Positions 15,001 through 26,498 of a stretch of DNA of 64,000 nt are shown piece after piece. The notes under the pieces are model-generated. The model ran no database searches. It was not told where the DNA came from and saw nothing but the letters and a program-made list of their open reading frames with translations. Made by a program: the position numbers and the translations under genes. Source of the DNA: Xiphophorus maculatus (taxonomy: Eukaryota > Chordata > Actinopteri > Cyprinodontiformes > Poeciliidae). Positions within the stretch are counted from its first letter, which is position 1. Every line of letters starts with the position of its first letter. The stretch spans positions 12,562,996 through 12,626,995 of the forward strand of contig NC_036457.1 in the NCBI RefSeq assembly GCF_002775205.1, read 5' to 3'.

Positions 15001-15874
15001 AACTTAAACATTTTATGTCCTAGACCTTGGTTTTATGTTTGAACAAGAGTGTGTTTTCAGTTTTATTTTAATTCTTGTGCAACTAGTTAAGGCTTGGAAA
15101 TCTAGCTTAATCTACTTCAGGAGATCCAAAGTGGTCACTTCCAGATCAGTACTCATCTCTCTTATATTTTCCCATTAGGACTTGGCAACACAAGTAAGCT
15201 AAGAGTGAACTGATCACAGAGCACTAAAAACCTCTGCTGTTTTCTGTCAGTTTTTCTTACACCAGAAATAAAAGATGCTGATTCACAGAAGCAAATCTAT
15301 ATAGCATAAAGAGGAAGTTTATAGTTACGTTGAGAAAAATCATAGTTACTGCAGCAGAGAGCTGTGATGAATGTGCACTATGTTGCCAAGTGAACATTTT
15401 CACAAGCAATCAACATACAGTTTTCCAGAAAGAAAGTACGGTAGCTGCTGTTTGATGATGTAGGTTTTCCCACATAATGGAAGAACTTAAGTGGTCGTTT
15501 TAACTTTTAGGAAGCCTAATACAGAGGATGTGTGTGACTGCAGAAGAAAACAGGCTTCTAAAGCAAACCCATTAAGGTTTATGCCCTCTCACTATTGTTG
15601 TGTAATTTTTTTTACATTATCATTATATGCAATTTACCCACTCTGTCCAACATAAATACATTTCAAGACAAAGACACTCACTTGTAATGTGTGGTAAAGT
15701 TTCTGCTCCAGTTTGATAGGTTAAGAAAATGGATAAGAAATGGACCAGGAGTGTCCCCTGCTGGTTGAAGTAGTGATCATCCTGCTGGTATTTGACCAAC
15801 AGTGTTATTCCAGGGAAAGAGCAGCTCTTTAGGTTTTATCTTAGAAAATGTAAAAATTACAATTTGATCTTTTA

Positions 15875-15990
15875 TTGTAAGTAAAGTCAAATCAAGATAA
15901 TTTGGCTAGCACAACTCAGCAAGGGGGCAATTCAAAATGCTTTACACAACAAAAACATGGCAGCAAGAAACATTAGATCAAGGAAATTCA
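15875..15990. repeat. Second copy of the TTTATTTGTATAGCAC-type repeat
   Basis: The sequence aagtcaaatcaagataatttggctagcacaactcagcaagggggcaattcaaaatgctttacac aligns with the copy at 1480 but is more diverged. Confidence 0.55.
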
Positions 15991-16499
15991 AGGAAAGTGA
16001 TATAAAGTGATATAAAAAACAGTCTGAGCAAGGGGATTCTTGTAGCAAATGTTAATTGACCAATCTTCAGATGTTGAACAAAGCAATTTGACTCTGGTTC
16101 TGGATTCAAAGCCCAAATTATCATCTTACTACCATACATAGAAGTTTGAAAGAGCTTTTTTTTTTTCTTTTTTTTTATGTTGAAAGAAAAATTATTATCC
16201 AATGTTCCTTTCAGCGAAAGCAAAACCTTTCAAATTATATTTTTAAACTCAATGTTAACTGAAGTACTAAGCTGAATGAGGCCTTTGAAGTTTAAATATA
16301 TATATTTTTTGATCTTCAGGCAAACTGAGGTACAAATCAGTTGTATCTGATATTCTTACTAAATAGTTTTAGTAAGAAATATTTAGTATTTCTTACTAAA
16401 TAATTTCTCACTCTTCAAGAACTAATGTTTAGCAATGGTAGTAGACTGCTCTGATCTGTTTTTGTTAATAGAATCACATACAAATCATTACTAAAAAAA

Positions 16500-16585
16500 A
16501 AAAGTTTGTTCCAATTAAGGGCCCCCCTAGTGGCCAAGGGGCCGTAAGCGGCCGCTTAGTTTGCTATGCCTTGGGCCGGCCCTTT
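16500..16585. repeat. GC-rich interspersed repeat fragment
   Basis: The GC-rich string gggcccccctagtggccaaggggccgtaagcggccgcttagtttgctatgccttgggccggccct stands out in AT-rich surroundings and matches a fragment I associate with fish repeats. Confidence 0.45.
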
Positions 16586-16708
16586 GACAGATTTGCACAT
16601 AATGGTATTATTGACTGTAATTTTTTGAAACAGCACAATAGTAACAGGTGCTTTGTCGACACTAAAGGTGTTTCTTGCTGTCAATAGTTCAAACACTAAC
16701 TGCGTCAC

Positions 16709-17034
16709 TATATAAAAGCACCATTGTCAAGTTTACCTAGCAACTGCTGAGGTAATTCATTTTTATTTTTTATTTAAAGACCAACAGAGATCCACTCATC
16801 TTCACGACATTGGACGAACGATTTACCACTCACCGAGTGCTCGTGAACTCGTATGATTCTGGGAGATGGAGGAAGAAGGTGGCGCGGACAAACCAGCTGT
16901 GTGATAACCAGCAGGGGGTGTGTCTGCATCAACATCCTCTTAAGACTCCGGAGTGGGAGACGACACGCTGGAGCTCTGGCTGCAGCTGCAGCGACGAGGC
17001 GAGGGGAGTCAAAAACACGGAGCCTCCACCGTCT
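16709..17034 (+). promoter_or_regulatory. Possible core promoter and non-coding 5' exon upstream of baalc
   Basis: A TATA box (TATAAAAG, 16711-16718) lies at the edge of a markedly more GC-rich block (about 16850-17035). That block ends at a consensus donor, gtctgtaagc (gt at 17035). Acceptor-like AG dinucleotides occur shortly before the baalc start codon (18447 and 18474), so a spliced 5' UTR of about 250 bases is possible. No open frame in the block resembles a known protein. The alternative is that baalc transcription starts within the exon that carries the ATG, with this block being an enhancer or unrelated. This is inference from signals only. Confidence 0.35.
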
Positions 17035-17411
17035 GTAAGCCTCTCTCTTGTCATTACTGTCTGTCGCGTTTCTGTCACACGTCTCGTGGATATTCGCTGC
17101 TGATCAGTATAACGCTGCGTGTTTCCTCGTGGCCTTTGGAGATAACAGTGCGTGTGCGCTTATAGGTACACAACCCTCTGGGCGCTAACTTACAGAGTCA
17201 TATGATCCACAGGAGGCCTGACTGTGAAGAGCCCACTTATTTTCTTACAAAATAGGAAACCCCTGGTTTTGTTGGACTTCATTACTCTTATTGATCAGTC
17301 ATTAAAACTGTGCTGTAGACCGGCATTTTACAAAATGAATTGATCTTTACTTGGCACAACCTGTAATTTGTGTGTGTGTGTTTTTTTTTTGTAACAATGC
17401 TGCTTGAAAGT

Positions 17412-17445
17412 AAAATACTTCCCAGCAGTAGCTGGGAAGTATTTT
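17412..17445. repeat. Perfect inverted repeat, 15-bp arms, 4-nt loop
   Basis: AAAATACTTCCCAGC, loop agta, exact complement. Confidence 0.9.
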
Positions 17446-17656
17446 TTTCTCTTTAAAAGCCAGATGTATGGAATGCATTTATGTGTTGTACAGCAGGTCA
17501 AATCCTCTCTGACCCAAACAGCTCATCCTGTTATTGAACCATGTGTCAGACTGGTCACCAGCTTGGTCACATACTACTGTTTGTTCACATCTGGTTCCTC
17601 ATCCAGCATGCAAACTAAATATAACGATTGCGTCCGTCCCAATGGCATTGAATCAT

Positions 17657-17670
17657 GGGGGGGGGGGGGG
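17657..17670 (+). repeat. Poly-G run
   Basis: Fourteen consecutive G. This is unusual for the window and prone to slippage and sequencing error. Confidence 0.9.
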
Positions 17671-18485
17671 AATAGCAGCCCCAAGTTGATGAAAAAGTGT
17701 TTAGTTTAGTTTAGTTGGTTGATGTCAGAAGTGCCGATGTTTCCATTCTCTTCACTCTCACTTTTGGTGAGTGTTGACGCGTTGGAGTATGTTTGGTTCA
17801 ACTTTGCTGCGCTACCAACGAGTGCGTTGTATTTTGTGCGCACAACTTTTGTTTTCAACAACTTTTGTGCAATTGAAAAGTAAACGCTTTTCAACAGCAC
17901 AAAAGTAACTGTCAAGAATCATTGATAACAATGGGGGGAAAAAAGTCTACTAAACCCAAATTTTTCTAGTTATGGTGCTAAGTTGTATTTCGCTGAAAAC
18001 CCTCTTGGCATCACACTTGAAAAAGACGAATGAAACGTAATGTAATAACACAGCAACATGTTTTCTGTCTCTTCTGTTTTTTTACATTTCTTTATTTAAG
18101 GCAGAAACATGATGGCTAATTGATTGATTGACCGATCCCTGACCTGCTTCATCAAAGAAGATGCTGTTTTCACAGAGAAACATAGCACTGACTCTGCCTC
18201 CAGCTCATCTCTTTAAAGGAAAGATTCAATTGTACTCTAAGCGTATGAGGACTCTTGCTGTCTGGCGCAGCTGTGTGCTGTCCTGTAAGTACTGCCTCTA
18301 TAATAGAAGAAAATAAAGTGCTATTTAATACCTTTAAAAAATGTTTATTGTTCCCTGTAAGTTTAACTTGCAGCAATTATGTACAGTCATTTCCAACCAT
18401 TAAACAAATTTCTAGCATCTGACTGTATTTCCTGTTTAAAAAGAGTCAGGCAGGGAAGTGAAGACGCCCCTGCAGAGGCCGAGCT

Positions 18486-21090
18486 ATGGGCTGCGGAGGG
18501 AGCAGGACCGACGCTCTGGAGCCTCGCTACCTGGAGAGCTGGACCAAAGAGACAGAGTCTACCTGGCTAACGAGCACGGACACCGACATCCCCCTGTCAT
18601 CAATCCAGAGTATCCCTTCGGAAAACTCTGAGGCCGGCTTTACGTCTGAGAAAACAATGAGCCCCGGTAAGACGACTGGCTGAATATTCATTTATTCACC
18701 TTAAATGAGCGAGTGCAGAGAGGGGTAAAGATAAGATAGATAAGATAAGATCAATCTTTATTGTCATTGTCACAAGGACAACGAAATTCAAAGGGTGCCA
18801 TCAGTCGGTGCACATGCCCAAAAACAAAAAAATAACTGTCTCACAATTCACACACAACGCAAGAATCAACAAACTGGCAAAAAAATAAAAAATAAAATAA
18901 AATAAGAACAGCCACATTCTCACATACATCATTTATGATGATTGTGAGAATGTGGCTGTTCTTTTTTTTTTTTTTTTTAAAGCTCCCAGAGTGGACTGTG
19001 AGTAGTTGGTCCTTTCATTACACGTTGAATATATTCTGGGATATGGCAAAGAAGACCTGGTACTGTCAACCCCTTATTGGTTTTGCAGATGGAGCCACAC
19101 ATTAAGCTTTTAAAATCCATCAATGTAGGATCCTATGTTGTTATTCTTTTTTTTTCATCTTGTCTTTTGCACTGAAGAGTGAGCCTTTTTTCTTTAAAGC
19201 CGAAGAAAGATGAATCGGTATAAAAGAGGAAATTAGGCTGCATCAAAAGCCACTGTGCTCCAACAGGACTTTGCTCTCATGGCAACCGACGCAGCTGGTG
19301 TTGAATGAAGGAGCCTTGATGTAACAGTGAAGACGAAATGAGTTCCAGATTCAAAACAAAGACACAGAAAAACATGCAGAGAATTTCAAAAATCAATCAG
19401 CTTTGGTCAAACACATGCTGCTTATAAAACGAGGCTATACATTCATTGCACCACGCAGCTGAAAAGGCGACTTTTCTGTCCTTTTTGGGTCTTTTGTTTA
19501 AATAGAAAGATAGGAAAAAAACTGTCAAAGTGTGAAAAAATGTTATGCAAATGGCTTTTATATCAACCAACTCTTCCCATGTGTAAACCCTCTCACACAC
19601 TGTGACATTGCAAATAATTACTGATGAATTAGAAATAAATTAAGCAGTCAAGGCTAATAGTGGTTGTTAATAAGGCTAAGGAATATTTTTAGCAGATAAT
19701 TGAAGAGGGAATGTGTAATATTCAAAACAAATAAGATGGATGATAAACTAAAGTAAATAAATCTTTCATATTTTTTCTATGATCAGTTTGTCAGAATTAA
19801 TTCTACAGCTCAGTGCAGTTGCTACTATTCTTTATTGGGTTTTATATGTTTTTTTTTTAATAACCACACTTGCATGTTTTGGAAACAGTTTAACAAAGTT
19901 TATCAACCAGGATGAGTTTTTGATATGGCTGCCTGCCGAGCAGCAAGCCATGAGAAGGTGCAATGTTACCAAAAAGTAGATAAAGGTTATCTATCATTTG
20001 TGTACAGTAATTTCCAAGGTACTTGGAAAGGAACTTTCCAAGGTCATTTGTTTGGGTAGGGCAGTGTGTATTTGCTGGTATTATAGATCAGCAGAAAGAG
20101 GAAACCATCTCTGACTTTGAAGTCTGTTCCTAATTTTGAAACTGCTACATAGATTAGTGTTGCTTTTTCTTTGCTCGATGCCACTTATGTACAAATGTTT
20201 TGCTTTGTGGTTCCTTGACATCTATGAACCTAATATACATTCTATTAAAAGGAGTTGAATGTCACAGCATTATAAAATGATTTGTGTTGCCTGTTTCTGA
20301 GCCTCTGTGGTAAAAAATTATATTAGAGGATGCTGGTTCCTTGTTATTTCCAGAGCCATGAAATTATTGTCTCCCCTAATTTCAAATAAAACATTCATTT
20401 AATAAAAACAATTTATAATGTAACTGAGTGCATCTTGAAGTTGTTAAAACTCTGTCGCATTACAACCTCAAAGTATTATGAAAGTGTGAATTATTTAAAG
20501 ACTTGAAACAAATCTTTTGTTTGGTTAACATTGAATGCTGCCAAGTGACCCATTTGTGTATTTTCTTCGATGAAGTTCCAGATTTCTTTGAAGATGGCCT
20601 CCCTCCTCCCGCTCAGGCCTACCTGAAGGTTTGCTCAGCTGTGTCAGAGGCCAGTCTGAACGACGTGAAGCCCAGCAGCCCACCCTCTGTGCTGGCCTCT
20701 CCACAGCAGGACAAGATGTCGCCTTCATCAGGCACCACAGTGCAGCGCAGAAGTGTTTTACACACAGAAGAAATTGTAAGGCTGGCTGGTTAAATTTTAC
20801 ACCATGAGAAAATACCATCGCTGATATTTGATTGGAATTATTCAAGCATTTACATAAAATTCAGGGAATTTTGAAAGCGGTTTAAAAGCGTTCTGTATGC
20901 TTCTTCGTGTTCGTTAATAGTCATTATCTTGCAGACAAAATGGCAGGACAACAGAATGTCGACCAAGCAAGTGACCATCACCGTGACCCAGAGCATCCAC
21001 CAGGTGGACAAGAACGGGAAAGTCAAGAAGTCGCTTACAACTTATGAGGTTATGAAACCAGTGGAGACTTTGAAGCAGGTGACCACATGA
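18486..21090 (+). CDS. baalc: BAALC, brain and acute leukemia cytoplasmic protein homologue (complete, 3 coding exons)
   Basis: Coding exons 18486-18666, 20582-20775 and 20935-21090 join in phase to a 176-residue protein. The start MGCGGSR is the family hallmark: Gly2 for N-myristoylation and Cys3 for palmitoylation, which tether the protein to membranes/rafts. It is followed by the conserved ESWT.ETESTWLT block (about residues 17-28). The middle is Ser/Pro-rich and low complexity. The last exon holds the second conserved block, KQVTITVTQSIHQVDKNGKV. Donor gtaaga, acceptor ttccag, donor gtaagg and acceptor ttgcag support the joins. The C-terminus runs on (SLTTYEVMKPVETLKQ) past the point where the mammalian protein ends, which I take from memory of the family. 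Teleosts may carry two copies (baalca/baalcb) and I cannot say which this is. A polyadenylation signal lies at 21405. In mammals the gene is expressed in neuroectoderm and haematopoietic progenitors; its molecular role is poorly defined. Confidence 0.95.
18725..18830. repeat. LINE-tail-like repeat in baalc intron 1
   Basis: The segment ataagatcaatctttattgtcattgtcacaaggacaacgaaattcaaaggg, preceded by a gataa repeat, resembles the 3' tail of fish LINE-type retrotransposons. Confidence 0.5.
18904..18963. repeat. Perfect inverted repeat, 20-bp arms, 20-nt loop
   Basis: Arms 18904-18923 and 18944-18963 are exact complements. The loop contains a smaller catcat/atgatg pair. It lies in baalc intron 1, next to a LINE-tail repeat. 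Confidence 0.9.
20435..20505. mobile_element. Short Tc1-like relic in the last part of baalc intron 1
   Basis: The string gttaaaactctgtcgcattacaacctcaaagtattatgaaagtgtgaatt resembles the Tc1 terminal motif aactttgtcacattacaaccac. Confidence 0.35.
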
Positions 21091-21404
21091 AAAGTCTGAG
21101 TACAAGACCCTGGAAGGAGTTCTGCAAAGATCTAATAGTAAAAAGAAATTGCACGTGAATCCACTAAACATGCCTTGTTGGAGATATTTTGATAGTCTGA
21201 TGGATGCACAAGACTCAATTCAGATTTTGATGATAATTGTGATTGCAGTTTTATGTGTTTCATGTAATTCGGCATCTTAGAAAGACGTGTGTGTAAAGTA
21301 TTCAATTGGACTATGAAAATACAGGAGATTTTGGTGATTTTACAGAACAACTGAGTTGGAGAAGAGAAAGTGATGAAAATCACTTTTGGGATGCTTCTGA
21401 AAAA

Positions 21405-21410
21405 AATAAA
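21405..21410 (+). terminator. Polyadenylation signal of baalc
   Basis: AATAAA 315 bases after the baalc stop codon, the first clear signal downstream. Confidence 0.6.
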
Positions 21411-21599
21411 TGTTTAAAACTGTTTAAGTTCATGTTGCTGAGCATAAAGTAAGTGTAAACATGTCATAGTTCTCCATAGGGCATAATGATGACCCAGCTT
21501 ACTGCATCGTGTTGCTTTTCACATTAGTGTTTACTTTCTATCTGATGACTTCTGCTCTTTAATAAAGTTTAAAAAGGGTTTTCTAACATAAGAATAACC

Positions 21600-22310
21600 G
21601 ACTTTTGGTTTGTTGTCATTCATTTGATCCTTTACAGCTCCGATAAAATGATTGAGATCTGAATTTTGAGGTATTCCAATGCATGGACATACCTCAAATG
21701 TACCTACCTCTCGCTCTAGTTTTATGTTTAGCTGCATTGTCCTGATGGAGCGTAAACCTCCACCCGTCTCATGTCTTCTGGTGTCACTAACAGGTCTTCT
21801 TCCAGCATTGTCCTGTATTTAGCCCATCTATCATCCATCTTCTCATCAACGCTGACCAGCTGTTCTGCTCCTGCTGACGGAAAGCATTTCTCACCACATT
21901 ATTCTATATATACAATGTTGCACCACAACATGTTCGGAGTGTTGTGCAATGTTTGTTTTCTATAACTCAATTTTGGTCTCCTCTGACTAGAGGACCTTCT
22001 GTCTTAGTTGTGTCACCTAAGACCTGCAGCAAACTGCAAAACAGGATTTCTTTTAGCTTTCTTGCCAGACTTGTCTGGTGGAAAAATTCTCCTAACTGAA
22101 CTGTGGATCTCTGTAGCTCCCTCCCAGAGTTGTATCACCTTAGCTATCTTTAAATTAGGAAATACAAATGCAGTGCACTCTATTCAGGTCTTAAATGGTG
22201 AAAATAATTTTGTAAACTAAGTTTTTATTTTCCTTCCACTTGACTATTTTGTGCAACTTTATTGTGGTCTATTACAAAAAAAATTAAAATTCCTTGCAAA
22301 AACACCAAAG
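21600..22310 (-). mobile_element. Decayed Tc1-like transposon downstream of baalc
   Basis: The stretch reads as the complement of a Tc1-like transposase gene with many indels. It includes attgtcctgtatttagcccatc..catccatcttctcatcaacgctgaccagctgttctgctcctgctga, aattttggtctcctctgac and the terminal ttccacttgactattttgtgcaactttattgtggtctatta. The frame is broken repeatedly, so no transposase is made. Confidence 0.7.
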
Positions 22311-22410
22311 ATCATGGTTGTGATGTTACAGAATGTGAAACAATAAAGGGTGTGGATTCTGGGCTAAAACTTGAGCAAATCACTGGGAGAAGCTTATTAA
22401 ACCCAAAATG

Positions 22411-22437
22411 TTTGACCCAAAAGCATTTTGGGTCAAA
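22411..22437. repeat. Perfect inverted repeat, 12-bp arms, 3-nt loop
   Basis: TTTGACCCAAAA, loop gca, exact complement. A second overlapping pairing uses the acccaaaatg just before it. Confidence 0.85.
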
Positions 22438-22773
22438 TAGCTTGATTATCAAAAGGCAATTATTCAAAGTTCTACAGAAATTCAAGTGAATTGAATTAGA
22501 ATAAAATAAAAGATAAAGCATCCTTCTGGCATTTAAATAATTTTGGTAACCAGACTCATGTAAAAGAGGTAAAGTTCCATATAATTTGATGTATCGTTTA
22601 TACCATCATGCAAATAAGTTATTGCATGAATGCATGTATTACAACTATCTGTACATTTTATTTAAATGCTAAACACAAAGTGGCTGATTCACTTGTGGGT
22701 GTTACTGTTTCAATCAGGTTTTGTTTTTTGTGATAACAGTTGAAAATGAAAGTGATGTGTAGTTCAAGTCTGC

Positions 22774-23195
22774 ATGTTCACAAGTGAGACAATGCTGAAT
22801 AGTATCTTAATTAGAGTAAGGAGCTGGTGCACGAAGCTGCACTATATTTTCTTCTATTGGTTAATCTTCTTGATTTGCCATATTCCCTGGATTCCAGTTC
22901 AATTTAAACACTTCAGACTATCGATGATTTTTACTGTGAAGAGCCTAACTGAGCCAGAGGAAGACGTGTTGTTTTCTGAGGATTTAGATTGGATCTAGAG
23001 TGAACATAAGGAAGACCAGGTTCTGTTCACTGGAGAACCTGACATATCGTTTCCTGAGGAATCAGATTGGATTTCAAGTGAACCTGAGGAAGATTATCAA
23101 GTCTTCACCACCAACGAGTGGTATTGCCCAATTTGGTTTACTGAGAATGCTACACTATCAGCACATACAGGAGGATGTCACATCAATGTGTGAGT
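22774..23195 (+). pseudogene. Interrupted acidic reading frame with internal repeat
   Basis: A frame starting at 22774 runs to 23193-23195 with only one stop, a TAG at 22996. Across the stop it contains two related acidic stretches, EPEEDVLFSEDLDWI and EPDISFPEESDWISSEPEED, which suggests a decayed repeat-containing protein or a chance duplication. No family was recognised, no splice sites support it, and the first half (hydrophobic, FFYWLIFLICHI) may be unrelated. Confidence 0.2.
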
Positions 23196-24488
23196 TAACC
23201 TAAGAGGTTATTATGCAACCTTACTCGGGAAGAAATTATTTAACATCTAAAAGTACACTAAAAATAACTGTTTTTTTATCAAAACATTTATTTTATCTTT
23301 TGTGTTACTGAGAGATCTTTGACAAGTAGGTATTTTCTTCTCCAGGACAAGTTCATCAGGTTTCAAAATGCAGTGAGAGACATGCAGAACTGCAAACATG
23401 TCTGCCAAGTAAGTTTCAACCAGATGACAAAAACAAACATGCATATTTTTATCTCATGCATAAACAATTCAATGTTCCAAAGAGCCACATCAAGATCCTG
23501 AACTCGAGAAGAGTTGGACGTAAATACAATATCTGTCTTAAAATTGAGTTTTTCTAGATTTGAATTGCATGTAAAAATCCAATTCTTATCTTAGGAACAG
23601 AATGACAAGCCTTATCTTAACTTCTATCTTGGGACAGCACCTGTTCACCAGACATAAGGCCAGCCTCTTTTGTTCAACACTCAACACTACAAGTCTGAGC
23701 ACAAGAATGCAGCAACAAAATTTATGATGTCCAATTTCTTACCAAAAATGTATTGTCAATATTTAATAAATTAGGTTGTTTGAGAAGTGCAAATGAGCAA
23801 AAATTTAAATAAGCTTTATCTTGTTAAAGAAATAAAATGGCGTACAAGAACTCGAAACTGAATAAGTAACGTGGACTTGAAAAAGAGGGATTACAAGGCA
23901 GATTCGGTAGAAGCGCCAGCTAATCCATGTGTCCAATTTAAAATAACGTTGAAATGTATCCCTGTATTCTAACTTGTGTTTATTATAAGGCGTCTACACA
24001 CACCCTCTTAATTTTTAAGTTCTGTTTTATTAGTGCGCATCGCCTGCATCCTGAAATGCCTGGGAATTTTTTCTAGCAACTTTGTTTCTGGAACTAGAAG
24101 TGAGACCTATTTCTCTTTAAAGACATATGAATGTATGCTTTTGCCAAAAGTTGTCTTTTTCTGGAACGTTTACAGTTAAAAATGCTCCTAAAATAAAAGA
24201 GTGCTTTTTGCAAGGAATATGTCTATGAGTCTATTAGTCTTTTAAAAGAGGCTTTTACACATCTGAAATGTCAGTCATAAAAATGTGATTTATTTGGTTT
24301 GTGAAAGTTAAATAATTCAATCCTTGAATCTTTTGTACTGCAAATCAAGTAAAAACAACAGATCATGAAGTTACATCTTAAAATTATTTTCACAACTTAA
24401 GCAAAAAATAATTATTTAAAAAATGTTATTAAATGGCCCTCCCTGCTGACATAAAATTACCAGTGACATGATCCTAGCAACCTCTTTT

Positions 24489-24494
24489 TTTATT
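24489..24494 (-). terminator. Polyadenylation signal of nme6
   Basis: AATAAA on the minus strand about 120 bases past the nme6 stop codon. This implies a short 3' UTR. Confidence 0.5.
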
Positions 24495-24612
24495 ATAACA
24501 ATTTGGCACTTTCATAAATCAGGCGTACTCTTCATGTGTGGCTTCTAAACAGAGTTCATCATCTCATCCAATCAAGTGTAAGCTGTGGAGGCAGTGCTGA
24601 GCTGCTCCAGGG

Positions 24613-26444
24613 TCAGCTTGGTGTTAAAGGTTTGTGGATCTGATCTTGTTGATCATATTGGATCTGTCGTGATCTGAACAACGGCTCCTCCTTCTTAAGC
24701 CACTGATCCACATTGAAATCTGGGAAGAAGAAACTGATTTCTCTCTGAGCCGACTCTGGAGAATCTGGAAAAACAAAACAAAAATAATAATAATTTAAAA
24801 GAAAATAATACATTAAAATAATTTGAAACGTTTACATTTTTAAAAATGTCTAAGTGAAATAAAACATATTTTTGGAATTGGAATAATTCAAAGTTGTACT
24901 TGAAAAAGAATATATTAAGGTGGTTCTAGGCTTTTGATTCTGACTCTGTGAATGTTTTTTTTTATTTGTATTTTTATATTATTTGGCTCTATGTGAATAT
25001 GCATGCTCAAAATTCAAATTCAAAAACACTTTATTGATCCCAAAGGGAAATTAAATGATGTTGTAACATCTTACCACTGTGACACCCAAATTTTCCCACT
25101 GTGAGATAATGAGAGATATTTCTATTCTATTCGATTCCTTATAAATAAAAATAATTCTACTAATCCTTACTTATCTAAAACCAAAACAGTAAGGTCTGAT
25201 TTAATGTAAGACAGTGATAAAAATTATTGTCTTTTTATGCAGTATATGTATTGTAAGCTTTGGTTGTAACTAATTCTATGACAACTGGACCTGAGAAATT
25301 TCACTGAACTGATGGGAGACATTGTAACTCTTCATTTCCTAACTCTCAGGATCTAATATTTGTAATATTTTAATCAGTCAGAATGATGAGTGCCCAGAAC
25401 ATTTCTGACCGGAGCCATGAGTTGTGTTTCTGGTGTCTGTGAGGCCAAAGCGAGCCCTGATGCAGGCAGGGGATGTGTATCTGGCTTGAAAGACTTTGGT
25501 TGGTCCCATCTGGTCCCTCCAGTGACGTATGGCATCCTCTCGAGCTAAAACGTAGGCTCTCATCGGACCACTAGGGGAAAATTCATAAAAACATTACTAA
25601 TCATTAGGTGATCCATAAAAAAAAGACTATTTTCACAAGCCTAGACTTACCTTGACATGAATTCTACAAGTCTTTGATAGAAGAATCGCTCTGGGAATGA
25701 AACATAGCATATAAATACATGTATCTTTTATAAACAGCTTAAATTTGAAATGTAAAACCCCAAAAGTGGATCTTTCTACATTTGTCAAATATAGAAAGAT
25801 TCATATAGGTGCACACAGGCCATGTGATGTATCTACTAGAATAAGAAGCTGATTTATTTTTAATTGCATGGAGAAACTAGAATAAAAATGTACTCTATTA
25901 TGTAAAGCCATAATATTGTTAAATATTGTCCACACCTGAATGTTCAGCATAAAACCTCTCCGAATCCTGCCTTTTCCACACCAGGTCTTTGCATCTGACA
26001 ATTACGAAGTTGTTATCCAGAATTGTCTGGTGAATAGCCTGAAAGAAAATGATACAAGAAACGTTTCAATTTTGCCTGTACTGCTAAATGTTTTGGATAA
26101 ATGTAAGCACATGCTGCTGTCCATACGCTACTTTGCAATGCATACATTCCTGTTAAACCTCATAGCCTTTTTCACATTATAGTTGCAAACATTACTGTAA
26201 TTAAGACCAAAACCCAATGTGATATAATAATAATGTAGAGAAGGTGATAGGAAAAAAAACATCTAAAAGTGTGCTACTATTGATCTGTATTCAGCCCCCC
26301 TGACTCAACACTTGGTAAAGCCTTTTGCTGAAGTTACAGCTGCAAGTCTTATAAGGTTTGTTGTTGTTGTTGCTTTCACACTTACTGATGGAAATTACTT
26401 TCTCAGTTATATTTCCAGAATAGCTCAAGATCAACCAGACTTGA

Positions 26445-26498
<54 letters not shown>

